A stretch of DNA of 64,000 bases, taken from contig NZ_JRLV01000007.1 in the NCBI RefSeq assembly GCF_000769915.1, positions 1-64,000 on the forward strand, read 5' to 3'. The notes below the pieces were generated by a model. The model was given only the letters and a program-made list of their open reading frames with translations. It was not told the origin of the DNA and did no database searches. Within the stretch, counting starts at the first letter, position 1; every line of letters starts with the position of its first letter. Positions 9,088-17,191 of this stretch are shown here, piece by piece. Source of the stretch: Flavobacterium beibuense F44-8. GTDB taxonomy: Bacteria; Bacteroidota; Bacteroidia; Flavobacteriales; Flavobacteriaceae. Both the position numbers and the translations under genes were made by a program.

Positions 9088-9291
9088 ATGAAAATTTCAA
9101 TTTTTTCCCTCTCCGTTTTTGGAGTAATCCTTACTATATACACTCTTATTGCAGGAGTAACCTACTCGCAAACCCTTAATAATTGGATTCATTTCAGCCT
9201 CCTTATTATTTTACTTTTAATAAGCATTATAGGAATACTGCTAAATTTTGAAGGCATCAGCATATACCGAAACCGTGTAAGGTTTAGGTAA
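9088..9291 (+). CDS. Small two-helix membrane protein
   Basis: A 67-residue protein with hydrophobic helices at about 5-26 and 33-54 and a short basic tail (YRNRVRFR). No family is recognised. Its 3' end overlaps the convergent gene at 9284-9508 by 8 nt. The 293 bases upstream hold no other gene that I can support. Confidence 0.55.
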   Translation: MKISIFSLSVFGVILTIYTLIAGVTYSQTLNNWIHFSLLIILLLISIIGILLNFEGISIYRNRVRFR

Positions 9292-9508
9292 CTAAGTACA
9301 AACTATACTTTATATCTTCTTTTTCAGCACCTTTACTGTAAATAAGCTCATAGTCATATTTTTGATGAGGTTCTATAAACGATGAAAACGTTATAAATGT
9401 TGGCACCAATACTACAATAGACAATAGGGTAAAAACAGCTCCTAAGAGAAATAATTTATTGCCTTTTATAAGTTTAAAAAATAACTGGAAACCAATTTGG
9501 GTTAGCAT
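9284..9508 (-). CDS. Small membrane protein, unknown function
   Basis: A 74-residue protein with one strong hydrophobic helix at about 20-45 (LFLLGAVFTLLSIVVLVPTF) and a charged tail containing a KGAEKEDIKY stretch. It starts at the ATG at 9508. Its 3' end overlaps the convergent gene 9088-9291. No family is recognised. Confidence 0.55.
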   Translation of the reverse strand: MLTQIGFQLFFKLIKGNKLFLLGAVFTLLSIVVLVPTFITFSSFIEPHQKYDYELIYSKGAEKEDIKYSLYLVT

Positions 9509-9634
9509 GTTGAGGTTTGTTTAGTAGTGCGAAAGTAAAACTTATTTACATGTTTGCAAAGCGCACACTTGCTCCTACTCTTACATTAAAATATTATTTT
9601 CATATATTTACTTTTAACCAATTAACAAGTAAAT

Positions 9635-10108
9635 ATGAAAAAAATTACCTTACTACTATTTGCATCATTTTTAGTACTATCGTGTTCTGTAAACAAATAT
9701 GCCGATACCTATTATCCTTTTAGCGATGGTGTGGAGTTTAAAATTAAGTATGTGAACTTTAGCAAATATTCTGATTTAGGCGAAGACCCTAATTATCAAT
9801 ACATAGCAGGAAAAGAGGGACGTATATTACAAACCATCTTCTCACTTAAAAACAATACTCAGGAAGACAAGGAGTTAAACCTTAATGAGTTTTACCTGCT
9901 GGACAGCAAAAACCAAAAGTACGAACCAACTGCGATTGTACAATCGGGAAAAGTAGGCGGTATGGCACAGGGACAGCTTGACATCAAACTGAAAGCCAAC
10001 AAAGAGAAAACATTTACAATGACATTTAAACCTGCAATAAACAAGAATGAAAAAATTACAGGTGTTTTAGTTAACGGAAAAGAACATAAACTATCTCCGT
10101 CTTCATAA
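9635..10108 (+). CDS. Lipoprotein with Ig-like (DUF4352-type) domain
   Basis: A 157-residue lipoprotein. The signal peptide ends LVLSC (Cys17). The rest reads as a beta sandwich with the DUF4352/TelA-like pattern FSLKNNTQEDKELNLNEFYL and a final strand MTFKPAINKNEKITGVLVNG. This fold is common in small envelope lipoproteins of unknown role. A terminator follows, so the gene is probably monocistronic. TATATTTA about 20 nt upstream is a near-consensus -7 box. Confidence 0.8.
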   Translation: MKKITLLLFASFLVLSCSVNKYADTYYPFSDGVEFKIKYVNFSKYSDLGEDPNYQYIAGKEGRILQTIFSLKNNTQEDKELNLNEFYLLDSKNQKYEPTAIVQSGKVGGMAQGQLDIKLKANKEKTFTMTFKPAINKNEKITGVLVNGKEHKLSPSS

Positions 10109-10130
10109 AACAACAGTATTATTTATATAA

Positions 10131-10157
10131 AAATCCCGCAAAATTGCGGGATTTTTT
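10131..10157 (+). terminator. Intrinsic terminator
   Basis: Stem CCCGCA/TGCGGG with AAAT loop, extended by A/T pairs and ending in a T-run, 22 nt after the lipoprotein stop. Confidence 0.9.
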
Positions 10158-10309
10158 ATTTTTAAAAAAGTAGTCTAAAATAAACATGTAACACATTCCT
10201 TACTCTATTTATCACAACATTTGAAATTATTCATAACACCTTAATCACAACTGCCAAATGGGAAGACACTCACTGGTATCGGTCAGAATAACAGTATAAC
10301 CTGAAAATC

Positions 10310-10762
10310 ATGATAAAACAGTCGCGTTTTTACAAACTCTAAAAAAACGACGATACTTATCCTTACATACGTACCGAAATGTTTAGCACAGGTACTAAAG
10401 AAGTACCCCATCAATACTTTACTTCTATAATTGCTTTTGCTGCCAGCTATAAAAACATAGAAGATCACTTTACAGATTTTGTAATAAAGTTTGAACATGT
10501 GCTGCGTAACATTGATTTTGATACCTGTAAACTCCATCTTGAAACCGAATTTCTTGGTGATTACAACTTTATGTGGGTAAATAAAAAAATTAATCACATG
10601 AAGAATGATGATGTAGTAAAAAATCAGCTTATTGAAACAGATACTTTTTATTTTGGTTATGGAAACCGTACTAAGTATGGAACTCTTAGAGATACACTAA
10701 ATGATACAGACTGTTTTGATAAATGTAATTTTGGCTTTAGTTACCCAATAAATAAAGAGTAA
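10310..10762 (+). pseudogene. Broken ORF, unknown protein (in-frame stop near 5' end)
   Basis: The open frame from the ATG at 10379 encodes 127 residues (MFSTGTKEVPHQYFTS...). The same frame also looks coding just upstream (KNDDTYPYIRTE), back to a TAA at 10340-10342, and beyond that stop to an ATG at 10310 (MIKQSRFYKL). A run of seven A residues adjoins the stop. This suggests loss of the natural N-terminus by a nonsense or indel change. The ORF at 10379-10762 could still be translated as a short protein. I do not recognise the family, and no promoter is obvious. Confidence 0.5.
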
Positions 10763-10848
10763 CGTATCATACTTCCTGCTGAGGTTAATGGGAATTATAC
10801 ACTTTCAAATCAACAAAAAACCAAATGTATAAATAGGCATTTATGGTA

Positions 10849-10879
10849 TTGCCAGTTATGGAAAATTAGATTAATTTTG
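10849..10879 (+). promoter_or_regulatory. purL promoter
   Basis: TTG (10849-10851) and TAATTTTG (10872-10879) are separated by 20 nt, an excellent Bacteroidetes promoter. The purL ATG lies 29 nt beyond the -7 box. I see no purine riboswitch in the short leader. Confidence 0.8.
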
Positions 10880-10908
10880 CATTTTCAACAACGTAACTAC
10901 TTTTTCTA

Positions 10909-13900
10909 ATGATCCATTTCTTCGGAAACCAGACGAATACCGTTTTTGCAGTACAAACGCAAGGCGAACTTTCTACAGAGGATATTTCAAAACTGAACTG
11001 GCTTTTTGGCAACGCACATAAGATAGAGAAATCCGTACTGACGGATTTTTTTGTTGGGCCACGCGCCACAATGATAACGCCATGGAGCACCAATGCCGTA
11101 GAGATTACTCAAAACATGGGTATACAGGGTATTGTAAGGATTGAAGAGTTTGAAAAAACTACAGAAGACAATACTGATTTTGACCCTATGCTTTCACAAA
11201 AGTATAACGGACTTAATCAGGATATTTATACCATAAACATACAGCCGGAACCTATACTGGAAATTACAGATATAGCGGCTTACAATGAGAAAGAAGGACT
11301 GGCACTTAGCCCTGATGAGGTTGAGTATCTTGAAAACCTTGCTACAAAACTGGGCCGTAAGCTAACGGACTCTGAAGTGTTTGGTTTCTCTCAGGTGAAT
11401 TCAGAGCACTGCCGTCACAAAATATTTAACGGTACGTTTGTGATAGACGGTGAGGAAAAACCATCATCTCTATTTAAACTTATCAAGAAAACATCGCAGG
11501 AAAATCCTAACGATATTGTTTCGGCTTACAAAGATAACGTAGCCTTTATAAAAGGACCACGTGTACAGCAGTTTGCTCCAAAAACTGCTGATAAGCCCGA
11601 TTTTTATGACGTTAAGGAATTTGACTCGGTTATATCGATAAAAGCTGAAACGCACAACTTCCCTACTACTGTAGAGCCGTTTAACGGTGCTGCAACCGGT
11701 AGTGGTGGTGAAATTCGTGACAGGCTGGCCGGCGGACAGGGTTCAATTCCGTTAGCAGGTACAGCAGTGTACATGACATCATACTCACGCCTTGAGGAAA
11801 ACCGCCCTTGGGAAAACGGTATGGAAGAGCGTAAATGGCTTTACCAAACCCCAATGGATATTCTTATAAAAGCATCAAACGGTGCGTCTGACTTTGGTAA
11901 CAAATTCGGGCAGCCACTTATCTCGGGTTCAGTACTAACATTTGAGCACGAAGAAGATGCACGCAAACTTGGTTTCGATAAAGTAATTATGCTTGCAGGT
12001 GGTATTGGCTACGGTAAAGAGAGTCAGTCAATAAAACAAAAACCACAAACAGGCGATAAAGTAGTTATCCTTGGTGGTGAAAACTACCGCATTGGTATGG
12101 GTGGTGCTGCGGTATCCTCTGCCGATACGGGAGAATTCAGCTCGGGTATCGAACTTAACGCTATACAGCGTTCTAACCCAGAGATGCAAAAACGTGCAGC
12201 AAATGCCGTGAGAGGTCTTGTGGAGAGTGACGAAAACCCAATTGTTTCTATTCACGATCACGGTGCGGGCGGACACTTAAACTGTCTGTCAGAACTTGTT
12301 GAGGAAACAGGAGGTAAAATAGATTTAGACAAACTGCCTGTGGGTGACCCTACCCTTTCGGCTAAAGAAATAATAGGTAACGAGTCGCAGGAACGTATGG
12401 GACTTGTTATCGGTCAGAAAGATATTGATACCCTTAAGCGTATTGCCGATCGTGAGCGTTCGCCAATGTATGCTGTGGGTGATGTAACGGGTGACCATAG
12501 GTTTACATTTGAGTCGGCTACTACAGGAGCTAAGCCAATGGACTTTGCACTGGAAGATATGTTTGGCTCATCGCCTAAAACAATAATGACCGATAAAACG
12601 GTTGACGCTAAATATGCTAACCCTGAGTATACTCAGGAAAACATTCACAACTACCTTAACCAGGTACTTCAGCTTGAGGCTGTAGCGTGTAAAGACTGGT
12701 TAACGAACAAAGTTGACCGTTGTGTGGGCGGACGTGTTGCTAAACAGCAAACTGCCGGACCAATACAGTTACCGCTTAATAACGTAGGTGCTATGGCGCT
12801 TGACTTTGCAGGTAAAGAAGGTATTGCAACCTCTATAGGGCACTCGCCTGTTGCTGCCCTTGCCGATGCTGCTGCCGGTAGCCGTACTGCTATTGCAGAG
12901 GCTTTAAGTAACATTGTTTGGGCTCCGCTTAAAGACGGACTTAAAAGTGTATCGCTTTCGGCAAACTGGATGTGGGCCTGTAAAAACGAAGGTGAAGATG
13001 CAAGGCTTTATGAGGCTGTACAGGCATGTAGCGACTTTGCTATCCAACTGGGTATTAACATCCCTACCGGTAAAGACTCTTTATCAATGAAACAAAAGTA
13101 TCCTAACGGCGATGTTATTGCTCCGGGTACTGTAATTATATCGGCTGCAGGTAACTGTAACGACATTAACAAAGTAGTAGAGCCTGTACTTAAAAAGAAC
13201 GGCGGAAACATTTACTACATTAACCTATCGGGCGATACATTTAAGCTTGGAGGTTCATCGTTTGCACAGGTACTTAATAAAGTAGGTAACGATGTTCCTA
13301 CTATTAAGGATGCTGCCAAATTCAAAACGGCTTTCAATACCATACAGGAGCTTATTAAAAACGGTAAAATTGCTGCCGGACACGATATAGGTAGTGGTGG
13401 TTTAATTACTACGCTTCTTGAAATGAGCTTTACTGAGGTGAACCTTGGCGCTGAATATGACCTTACTGCCCTTAACGAGGCCGATACGGTTAAAGCCCTA
13501 TTTAACGAGAACATTGCCCTTGTTATACAGGCAGATGCAACTGTAGAGGCAGAACTTGCTAAAAACGGTGTAGACTTTACCCTTATAGGTAAGCCGGTAG
13601 AAGGTGCTGTGGTTACCGTTAAAAACGGTGAAAGCAACCTTAGCTTTAACGTAAGCGAGGTTAGGGATACATGGTACAAAACGTCGTACCTGTTAGACCA
13701 AAAACAAAGTGGAAAAGTAAAAGCGCAGGAGCGTTTTGACAATTATAAAAACCAACCGCTAACATACAGCTTCCCTAGCCATTTTGATGGTAAAAAGGTA
13801 GCTGTAGACAGCAGTAAACCAAGACCAAAAGCGGCTATTATTCGTGAGAAGGGTTCGAACTCTGAACGCGAAATGGCAAACGCTATGTACCTTGCCGGAT

Positions 13901-14571
13901 TTGATGTTAAGGATGTACACATGACCGACCTTATATCGGGTCGTGAAACGCTTGAGGATATTCAGTTTATTGGTGCTGTAGGTGGTTTCTCTAATTCAGA
14001 TGTGCTTGGTTCGGCTAAAGGATGGGCTGGTGCTTTCCTATACAACGAAAAGGCTAAAACGGCTTTAGAGAACTTCTTTAAGCGTGAAGATACCCTATCG
14101 GTAGGTATTTGTAACGGTTGTCAGCTTTTCGTTGAGCTTGGGCTTATAAACCCTGATCACGAGAACAAACCGAAAATGCTTCACAACGATAGCCACAAAC
14201 ACGAAAGTGCATTTACATCGGTTACCGTACAGGAAAACACATCTGTAATGCTTTCTACCCTAGCCGGTAGTACGCTGGGTGTTTGGATTTCGCACGGTGA
14301 AGGTAAGTTTAACCTGCCTTATGGCGAAGACCAGTATAACATTGTTGCCAAGTACGGTTATGAAGGTTATCCTGCAAACCCTAACGGATCTAGCTATAAC
14401 GTAGCAATGATGGCAAGCAACGACGGTCGCCACCTGGTAATGATGCCACACATTGAGCGTTCTATGTTCCAGTGGAACTGGGCTTACTACCCTGAAGGTC
14501 GCCAGGATGAGGTTACGCCTTGGCACGAAGCGTTTGTTAATGCCCGTAAGTGGATTGAAAATAGAAAATAA
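10909..14571 (+). CDS. purL: Phosphoribosylformylglycinamidine synthase (large PurL)
   Basis: A 1220-residue single-chain FGAM synthase, the fourth step of de novo purine synthesis: FGAR plus glutamine and ATP gives FGAM. The FGAR-AT domains are N-terminal and central, with SEHCRHK, KAETHNFPTTVEPF and DHGAGGH motifs. The C-terminal class I glutaminase domain has nucleophile Cys1068 in GICNGCQ and the His1181/Glu1183 pair in MPHIER. Length is slightly shorter than the ~1295 of E. coli and usual for Bacteroidetes. No other pur genes are adjacent. It has its own promoter and terminator, so it is monocistronic. Confidence 0.98.
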   Translation: MIHFFGNQTNTVFAVQTQGELSTEDISKLNWLFGNAHKIEKSVLTDFFVGPRATMITPWSTNAVEITQNMGIQGIVRIEEFEKTTEDNTDFDPMLSQKYNGLNQDIYTINIQPEPILEITDIAAYNEKEGLALSPDEVEYLENLATKLGRKLTDSEVFGFSQVNSEHCRHKIFNGTFVIDGEEKPSSLFKLIKKTSQENPNDIVSAYKDNVAFIKGPRVQQFAPKTADKPDFYDVKEFDSVISIKAETHNFPTTVEPFNGAATGSGGEIRDRLAGGQGSIPLAGTAVYMTSYSRLEENRPWENGMEERKWLYQTPMDILIKASNGASDFGNKFGQPLISGSVLTFEHEEDARKLGFDKVIMLAGGIGYGKESQSIKQKPQTGDKVVILGGENYRIGMGGAAVSSADTGEFSSGIELNAIQRSNPEMQKRAANAVRGLVESDENPIVSIHDHGAGGHLNCLSELVEETGGKIDLDKLPVGDPTLSAKEIIGNESQERMGLVIGQKDIDTLKRIADRERSPMYAVGDVTGDHRFTFESATTGAKPMDFALEDMFGSSPKTIMTDKTVDAKYANPEYTQENIHNYLNQVLQLEAVACKDWLTNKVDRCVGGRVAKQQTAGPIQLPLNNVGAMALDFAGKEGIATSIGHSPVAALADAAAGSRTAIAEALSNIVWAPLKDGLKSVSLSANWMWACKNEGEDARLYEAVQACSDFAIQLGINIPTGKDSLSMKQKYPNGDVIAPGTVIISAAGNCNDINKVVEPVLKKNGGNIYYINLSGDTFKLGGSSFAQVLNKVGNDVPTIKDAAKFKTAFNTIQELIKNGKIAAGHDIGSGGLITTLLEMSFTEVNLGAEYDLTALNEADTVKALFNENIALVIQADATVEAELAKNGVDFTLIGKPVEGAVVTVKNGESNLSFNVSEVRDTWYKTSYLLDQKQSGKVKAQERFDNYKNQPLTYSFPSHFDGKKVAVDSSKPRPKAAIIREKGSNSEREMANAMYLAGFDVKDVHMTDLISGRETLEDIQFIGAVGGFSNSDVLGSAKGWAGAFLYNEKAKTALENFFKREDTLSVGICNGCQLFVELGLINPDHENKPKMLHNDSHKHESAFTSVTVQENTSVMLSTLAGSTLGVWISHGEGKFNLPYGEDQYNIVAKYGYEGYPANPNGSSYNVAMMASNDGRHLVMMPHIERSMFQWNWAYYPEGRQDEVTPWHEAFVNARKWIENRK

Positions 14572-14597
14572 GACGTTTAGGTTAGATAATAGACAAG

Positions 14598-14625
14598 AGC
14601 CCCGCAACTTGCGGGGCTTTTGTGT
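14598..14625 (+). terminator. Intrinsic terminator of purL
   Basis: Stem AGCCCCGC (14598-14605) with GCGGGGCT (14611-14618), loop AACTT, then TTTTGTG. Confidence 0.9.
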
Positions 14626-14626
14626 T

Positions 14627-14634
14627 TATATTTG
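14627..14634 (+). promoter_or_regulatory. -7 promoter element of the 14658 lipoprotein gene
   Basis: TATATTTG matches the consensus exactly, 23 nt before the ATG and directly against the purL terminator tail. The nearest TTG (14609-14611) is only 15 nt away, so the -33 element is weak. Confidence 0.45.
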
Positions 14635-14657
14635 AGTATAATGCAAATACACATTAC

Positions 14658-15056
14658 ATGAGATATTTTCTTTTACTACTCACTGTTCTAATTTTATCTT
14701 GTGGATCTCATAACAAGAATAATAAAAGTCCAAATACCGCTTACATTTATAAAATTGAATCTATCAATGATTATTATCTTATTTATGCTAAACGTAATGA
14801 TTCGTTATTTAAAATTGTAAGTAAAAAGGAATCTATAGAAAATTGCCTTACTATCAAAAAAGGGCAGTCGTATAATCTCAATCTTAAATCACTATATGAT
14901 GTAGCACCTATAATTAATGGTGTAAAAATATATACTTTTCAAATAGATTGTTATGCTTTTGATGAGCAAACTTCTATTTGTCTTGAACGTAATAATGGTA
15001 TTCATGACTTATACTTTACTGATGACATTATTGGTCTGTGCTATAAAAAAGAATGA
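14658..15056 (+). CDS. Small lipoprotein, unknown function
   Basis: A 132-residue protein. The ATG at 14658 gives a signal peptide ending LILSC (Cys15). The mature part is Asn- and Lys-rich and looks beta-structured, with Cys residues near the C-terminus (QIDCYAF, ICLERN, IGLCYKKE). No family is recognised. Base composition is more AT-rich than purL, as in most of the 14.6-20 kb zone. Confidence 0.7.
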   Translation: MRYFLLLLTVLILSCGSHNKNNKSPNTAYIYKIESINDYYLIYAKRNDSLFKIVSKKESIENCLTIKKGQSYNLNLKSLYDVAPIINGVKIYTFQIDCYAFDEQTSICLERNNGIHDLYFTDDIIGLCYKKE

Positions 15057-15142
15057 TATTGCCAGTGCAATTATTAATATCCCCCTGCTCGCGCAAGCGT
15101 CCCGCTCGTGCTTTATTAAACACACATTTCAAATAATTAAAA

Positions 15143-15325
15143 ATGAGAATAATATCAGGATTAACCCTTATCACTGCAGGCATATCGCTTATTTATTTCA
15201 CTTATAAGAGACCTAATAAATTTTTGCCAACAGGAAATGCAAGAGCTTATTTAGTTTCATTAGGGCTTATAGTTTGTGGATTTCTTTTAATTTTTAATAA
15301 TAACTTTCATATACTTAATTTGTGA
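15143..15325 (+). CDS. Small two-helix membrane protein
   Basis: A 60-residue protein with hydrophobic helices at about 2-20 and 36-52, separated by a loop with KRPNKFLPTGNARAY. The two helices joined by a short basic loop are the only support for its being real. No promoter or ribosome binding site stands out. Confidence 0.5.
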   Translation: MRIISGLTLITAGISLIYFTYKRPNKFLPTGNARAYLVSLGLIVCGFLLIFNNNFHILNL

Positions 15326-15359
15326 TGCAAATTATGTTACCATAATGGCACGAGTGGGA

Positions 15360-15500
15360 TGCTCGCACTAGCTATAGATTCCTCACTTCATTTCATTACG
15401 TATCGGAATGACAAAACCTTGTGTCATTTCGATATGAAGCGAAGCGGAATGAGACACGAGGCTGAAAAGCCGACTGATGGAATAAACCTCCATCTAATGA
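15360..15500. repeat. Dispersed repeat units preceding the tandem element
   Basis: This stretch contains inverted units: CATTACGTATCGGAATGACA and GTCATTTCGATATGAAGCGA, then GAAGCGGAATGAGACACGAG. They are related to the repeats at 1938 and 24620. No gene is supported. Confidence 0.6.
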
Positions 15501-15517
15501 AAGAGACGTCTCCACAA

Positions 15518-15717
15518 GGTCGACATGGAACAACAGCAAGAGTGAAGCTCCGGGATAAAACGCCGTGGCGTGAGCAAATTACAAAGGAGGCGTTAATAAG
15601 CATCCGGTGTTTGAGGTGACAGCCGAGTTCGGATGGTTTAGCCGAGTGCCGTAATTTGTAGCCTAAGGGGTTAGAGCCTTGAATTTTTCGTTCTTTTGTT
15701 TCAAGACAAAAGGACAA
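15518..15717. repeat. Structured ~190-nt non-coding repeat, copy 1
   Basis: This 200-nt unit is about 95% identical to 15853-16033. It contains a long-range inverted pair (CAAATTAC 15575-15582 with GTAATTTG 15651-15658) and ends in a hairpin, GTTCTTTTGT/ACAAAAGGAC around TTCAAG (about 15690-15715). It carries a 19-nt insertion absent from copy 2 (within about 15620-15650) that duplicates a GCCGAG motif. ORFs across it differ between copies and look spurious. Confidence 0.8.
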
Positions 15718-15852
15718 TTATACTAAGAGATCCTTCCTCCCGTCAGGATTACAAACCATTCAAACTTCACAGAGATTGCCACGTCGTACCTCCTCGCAAT
15801 GACAGGAGGAACTAATATATAATAGATTTGCCACTATACCACACTGCGTTGC
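15718..15852. repeat. Dispersed repeats between the two tandem copies
   Basis: The 135-nt spacer contains diverged copies of the two dispersed families: GATCCTTCCTCCCGTCAGGA near 15730, and a GATTGCCACGTCGTACCTCC...GCAATGACAGG unit at about 15772-15803. No gene is present. Confidence 0.6.
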
Positions 15853-16033
15853 GGTCGACATGGAACAACAGCAAGAGTGAAGCTCCGGCATAAAACGCCG
15901 TGGTGTGAGCAAATTACAAACGAGGCGTTAATAAGCATCCGGTGTTTGAGGTGACAGCCGAGTGCCGTGATTTGTAGGCTAAGGGGTTAGAGCCTTGAAT
16001 TTTTCGTTCTTTTGTTTCAAGACAAAAGGACAA
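15853..16033. repeat. Structured ~190-nt non-coding repeat, copy 2
   Basis: A 181-nt unit matching copy 1 except for scattered substitutions and lack of the 19-nt insertion. The inner arm pair is CAAATTAC (15910-15917) with GTGATTTG (15967-15974). The one change from copy 1 turns a U-A pair into a U-G wobble, which fits selection on RNA structure. The terminal hairpin is unchanged. Confidence 0.8.
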
Positions 16034-16112
16034 AACACAATTTGAGATTTCTCCACTACACTGCGTTGCGGTCGAAATGGGAAAAAGAATCTTTCCTATC
16101 GTCAGAATGACA
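16034..16112. repeat. Dispersed repeat units after the tandem element
   Basis: Contains GATTTCTCCACTACACTGCG and, at 16086-16111, a near copy of the repeat at 1-27. No gene is present. Confidence 0.65.
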
Positions 16113-16114
16113 GG

Positions 16115-16297
16115 CTATCCAAAAAATATAAAAAGCAGTATTAGTATAACTACCACATACATCACTACAAGAAATGTATTGTTCTTTTTGGGTTTTACCT
16201 CAAATTGATCAAAACCCTTTGTTTGTTTAGAATTACATACATAACAAAAAGTAGCACTTTCGGCCAGCATATTACCACAATTAGAACAAGATACCAT
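16115..16297 (-). CDS. Zinc-ribbon tail-anchored membrane protein, 60 residues
   Basis: An N-terminal zinc ribbon (Cys4-x2-Cys7 and Cys18-x2-Cys21) is followed by a charged linker and one C-terminal hydrophobic helix (about 40-59). The first 35 residues are closely similar to the gene at 16386-16892 (NMLAE...CYVCN...F.VKP), so the pair are paralogues with different membrane parts. The zinc ribbon would face the cytoplasm. The function of such ribbon-membrane proteins is not known. Confidence 0.7.
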   Translation of the reverse strand: MVSCSNCGNMLAESATFCYVCNSKQTKGFDQFEVKPKKNNTFLVVMYVVVILILLFIFFG

Positions 16298-16336
16298 AGT
16301 GTAATTATTTTACTATTAAGTAAATATAGCAAATAA

Positions 16337-16365
16337 AAAAGGCTCTCTAAGTTAGAGAGCCTTTT
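16337..16365. terminator. Bidirectional intrinsic terminator
   Basis: A 14-base inverted repeat (AAAAGGCTCTCTAA with TTAGAGAGCCTTTT) lies between the two zinc-ribbon genes and would terminate the gene at 16386-16892. Confidence 0.85.
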
Positions 16366-16385
16366 ATTATATTTTTAAATAAAGC

Positions 16386-16892
16386 TTATGATAAAAGTTT
16401 TCTGTTTATTGGTAGCCAGTACAGCACTACAAATAAGAGTCCGAAGGACAAACCAAATCCCACAGAAATAAGCATTACTATAAAATCAAAATTTTTAAAT
16501 ATTGATATTCCTGTATAAATTGATAATAATACACTTATCACAGCTGCTGCTGTATAAATATAAAGTCCTTTTAATTTTTTTTGAAGCATAAAAACAGCTC
16601 CAAATATTTTACCAGCTGCCAAAGTACCGTTAACAATTATTACCGGCACAAGCGGATATCCTAAATCAATACTCTGAGGTAAACGCGGTGCAGTTATTAA
16701 ATTAGAAAACGAGGTTATAACTGTAAAGGCTGCACCTATTATAGTAAGCACACATAGTATTTTTAGTAATAAATCGCTTGATTGTGGTTTTATTTCAAAA
16801 TGCTCAAAACCTTCTGTTTGATTAGTATTACATACATAACAATAAGAGGCTTCTTCAGCAAGCATATTACTGCAGCTTAAACATGGTTTCAT
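16386..16892 (-). CDS. Zinc-ribbon multi-pass membrane protein
   Basis: A 168-residue protein with an N-terminal zinc ribbon (Cys4, Cys7, Cys18, Cys21), a short linker (QTEGFEHFEIKPQ) and four predicted helices at about 42-65, 80-102, 108-128 and 135-162. It is a paralogue of the 16115-16297 protein in the ribbon and linker only. A ribbon feeding into a membrane bundle suggests a sensor or scaffold, but that is a guess. Confidence 0.75.
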   Translation of the reverse strand: MKPCLSCSNMLAEEASYCYVCNTNQTEGFEHFEIKPQSSDLLLKILCVLTIIGAAFTVITSFSNLITAPRLPQSIDLGYPLVPVIIVNGTLAAGKIFGAVFMLQKKLKGLYIYTAAAVISVLLSIYTGISIFKNFDFIVMLISVGFGLSFGLLFVVLYWLPINRKLLS

Positions 16893-16970
16893 GGTGTGAT
16901 TATTTTTAAAAATTTTAGGTTCGTAAAAATAAACATTCCAAAATTATAACAGCAGTTTATAAAACAATAT

Positions 16971-17165
16971 TTAGTTTTTACACTTAGCTTTTACTTTCCC
17001 TTTTTTAATAGAGGTAAAACCATAGTAAAATATAATAAACAGTATCGCATAATTAAAGTAGCGCTCCAGTAGAGGTTGCTGTACATTGTAAACAACACGG
17101 TAAATATTATACGCAAATTTTAAAACCACTAATATTAGTGTAGCGATTGCCATTTGTTTTTTCAT
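16971..17165 (-). CDS. Small two-helix membrane protein
   Basis: A 64-residue protein with helices at about 5-25 and 36-52 and a basic C-terminus (KKGKVKAKCKN). It lies 26 nt downstream of the polysaccharide deacetylase gene on the same strand and may be cotranscribed with it. No family is recognised. Confidence 0.5.
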   Translation of the reverse strand: MKKQMAIATLILVVLKFAYNIYRVVYNVQQPLLERYFNYAILFIIFYYGFTSIKKGKVKAKCKN

Positions 17166-17191
17166 AGCTTTAAAGATAGTAATTAAAAAAT

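Noticed and set aside
15359..15717. ORFs of 86 and 97 codons across the first structured repeat
   Set aside because: They are not preserved in the second copy (15853-16033), where the 19-nt difference shifts the frame. The region is better explained as non-coding repeat.
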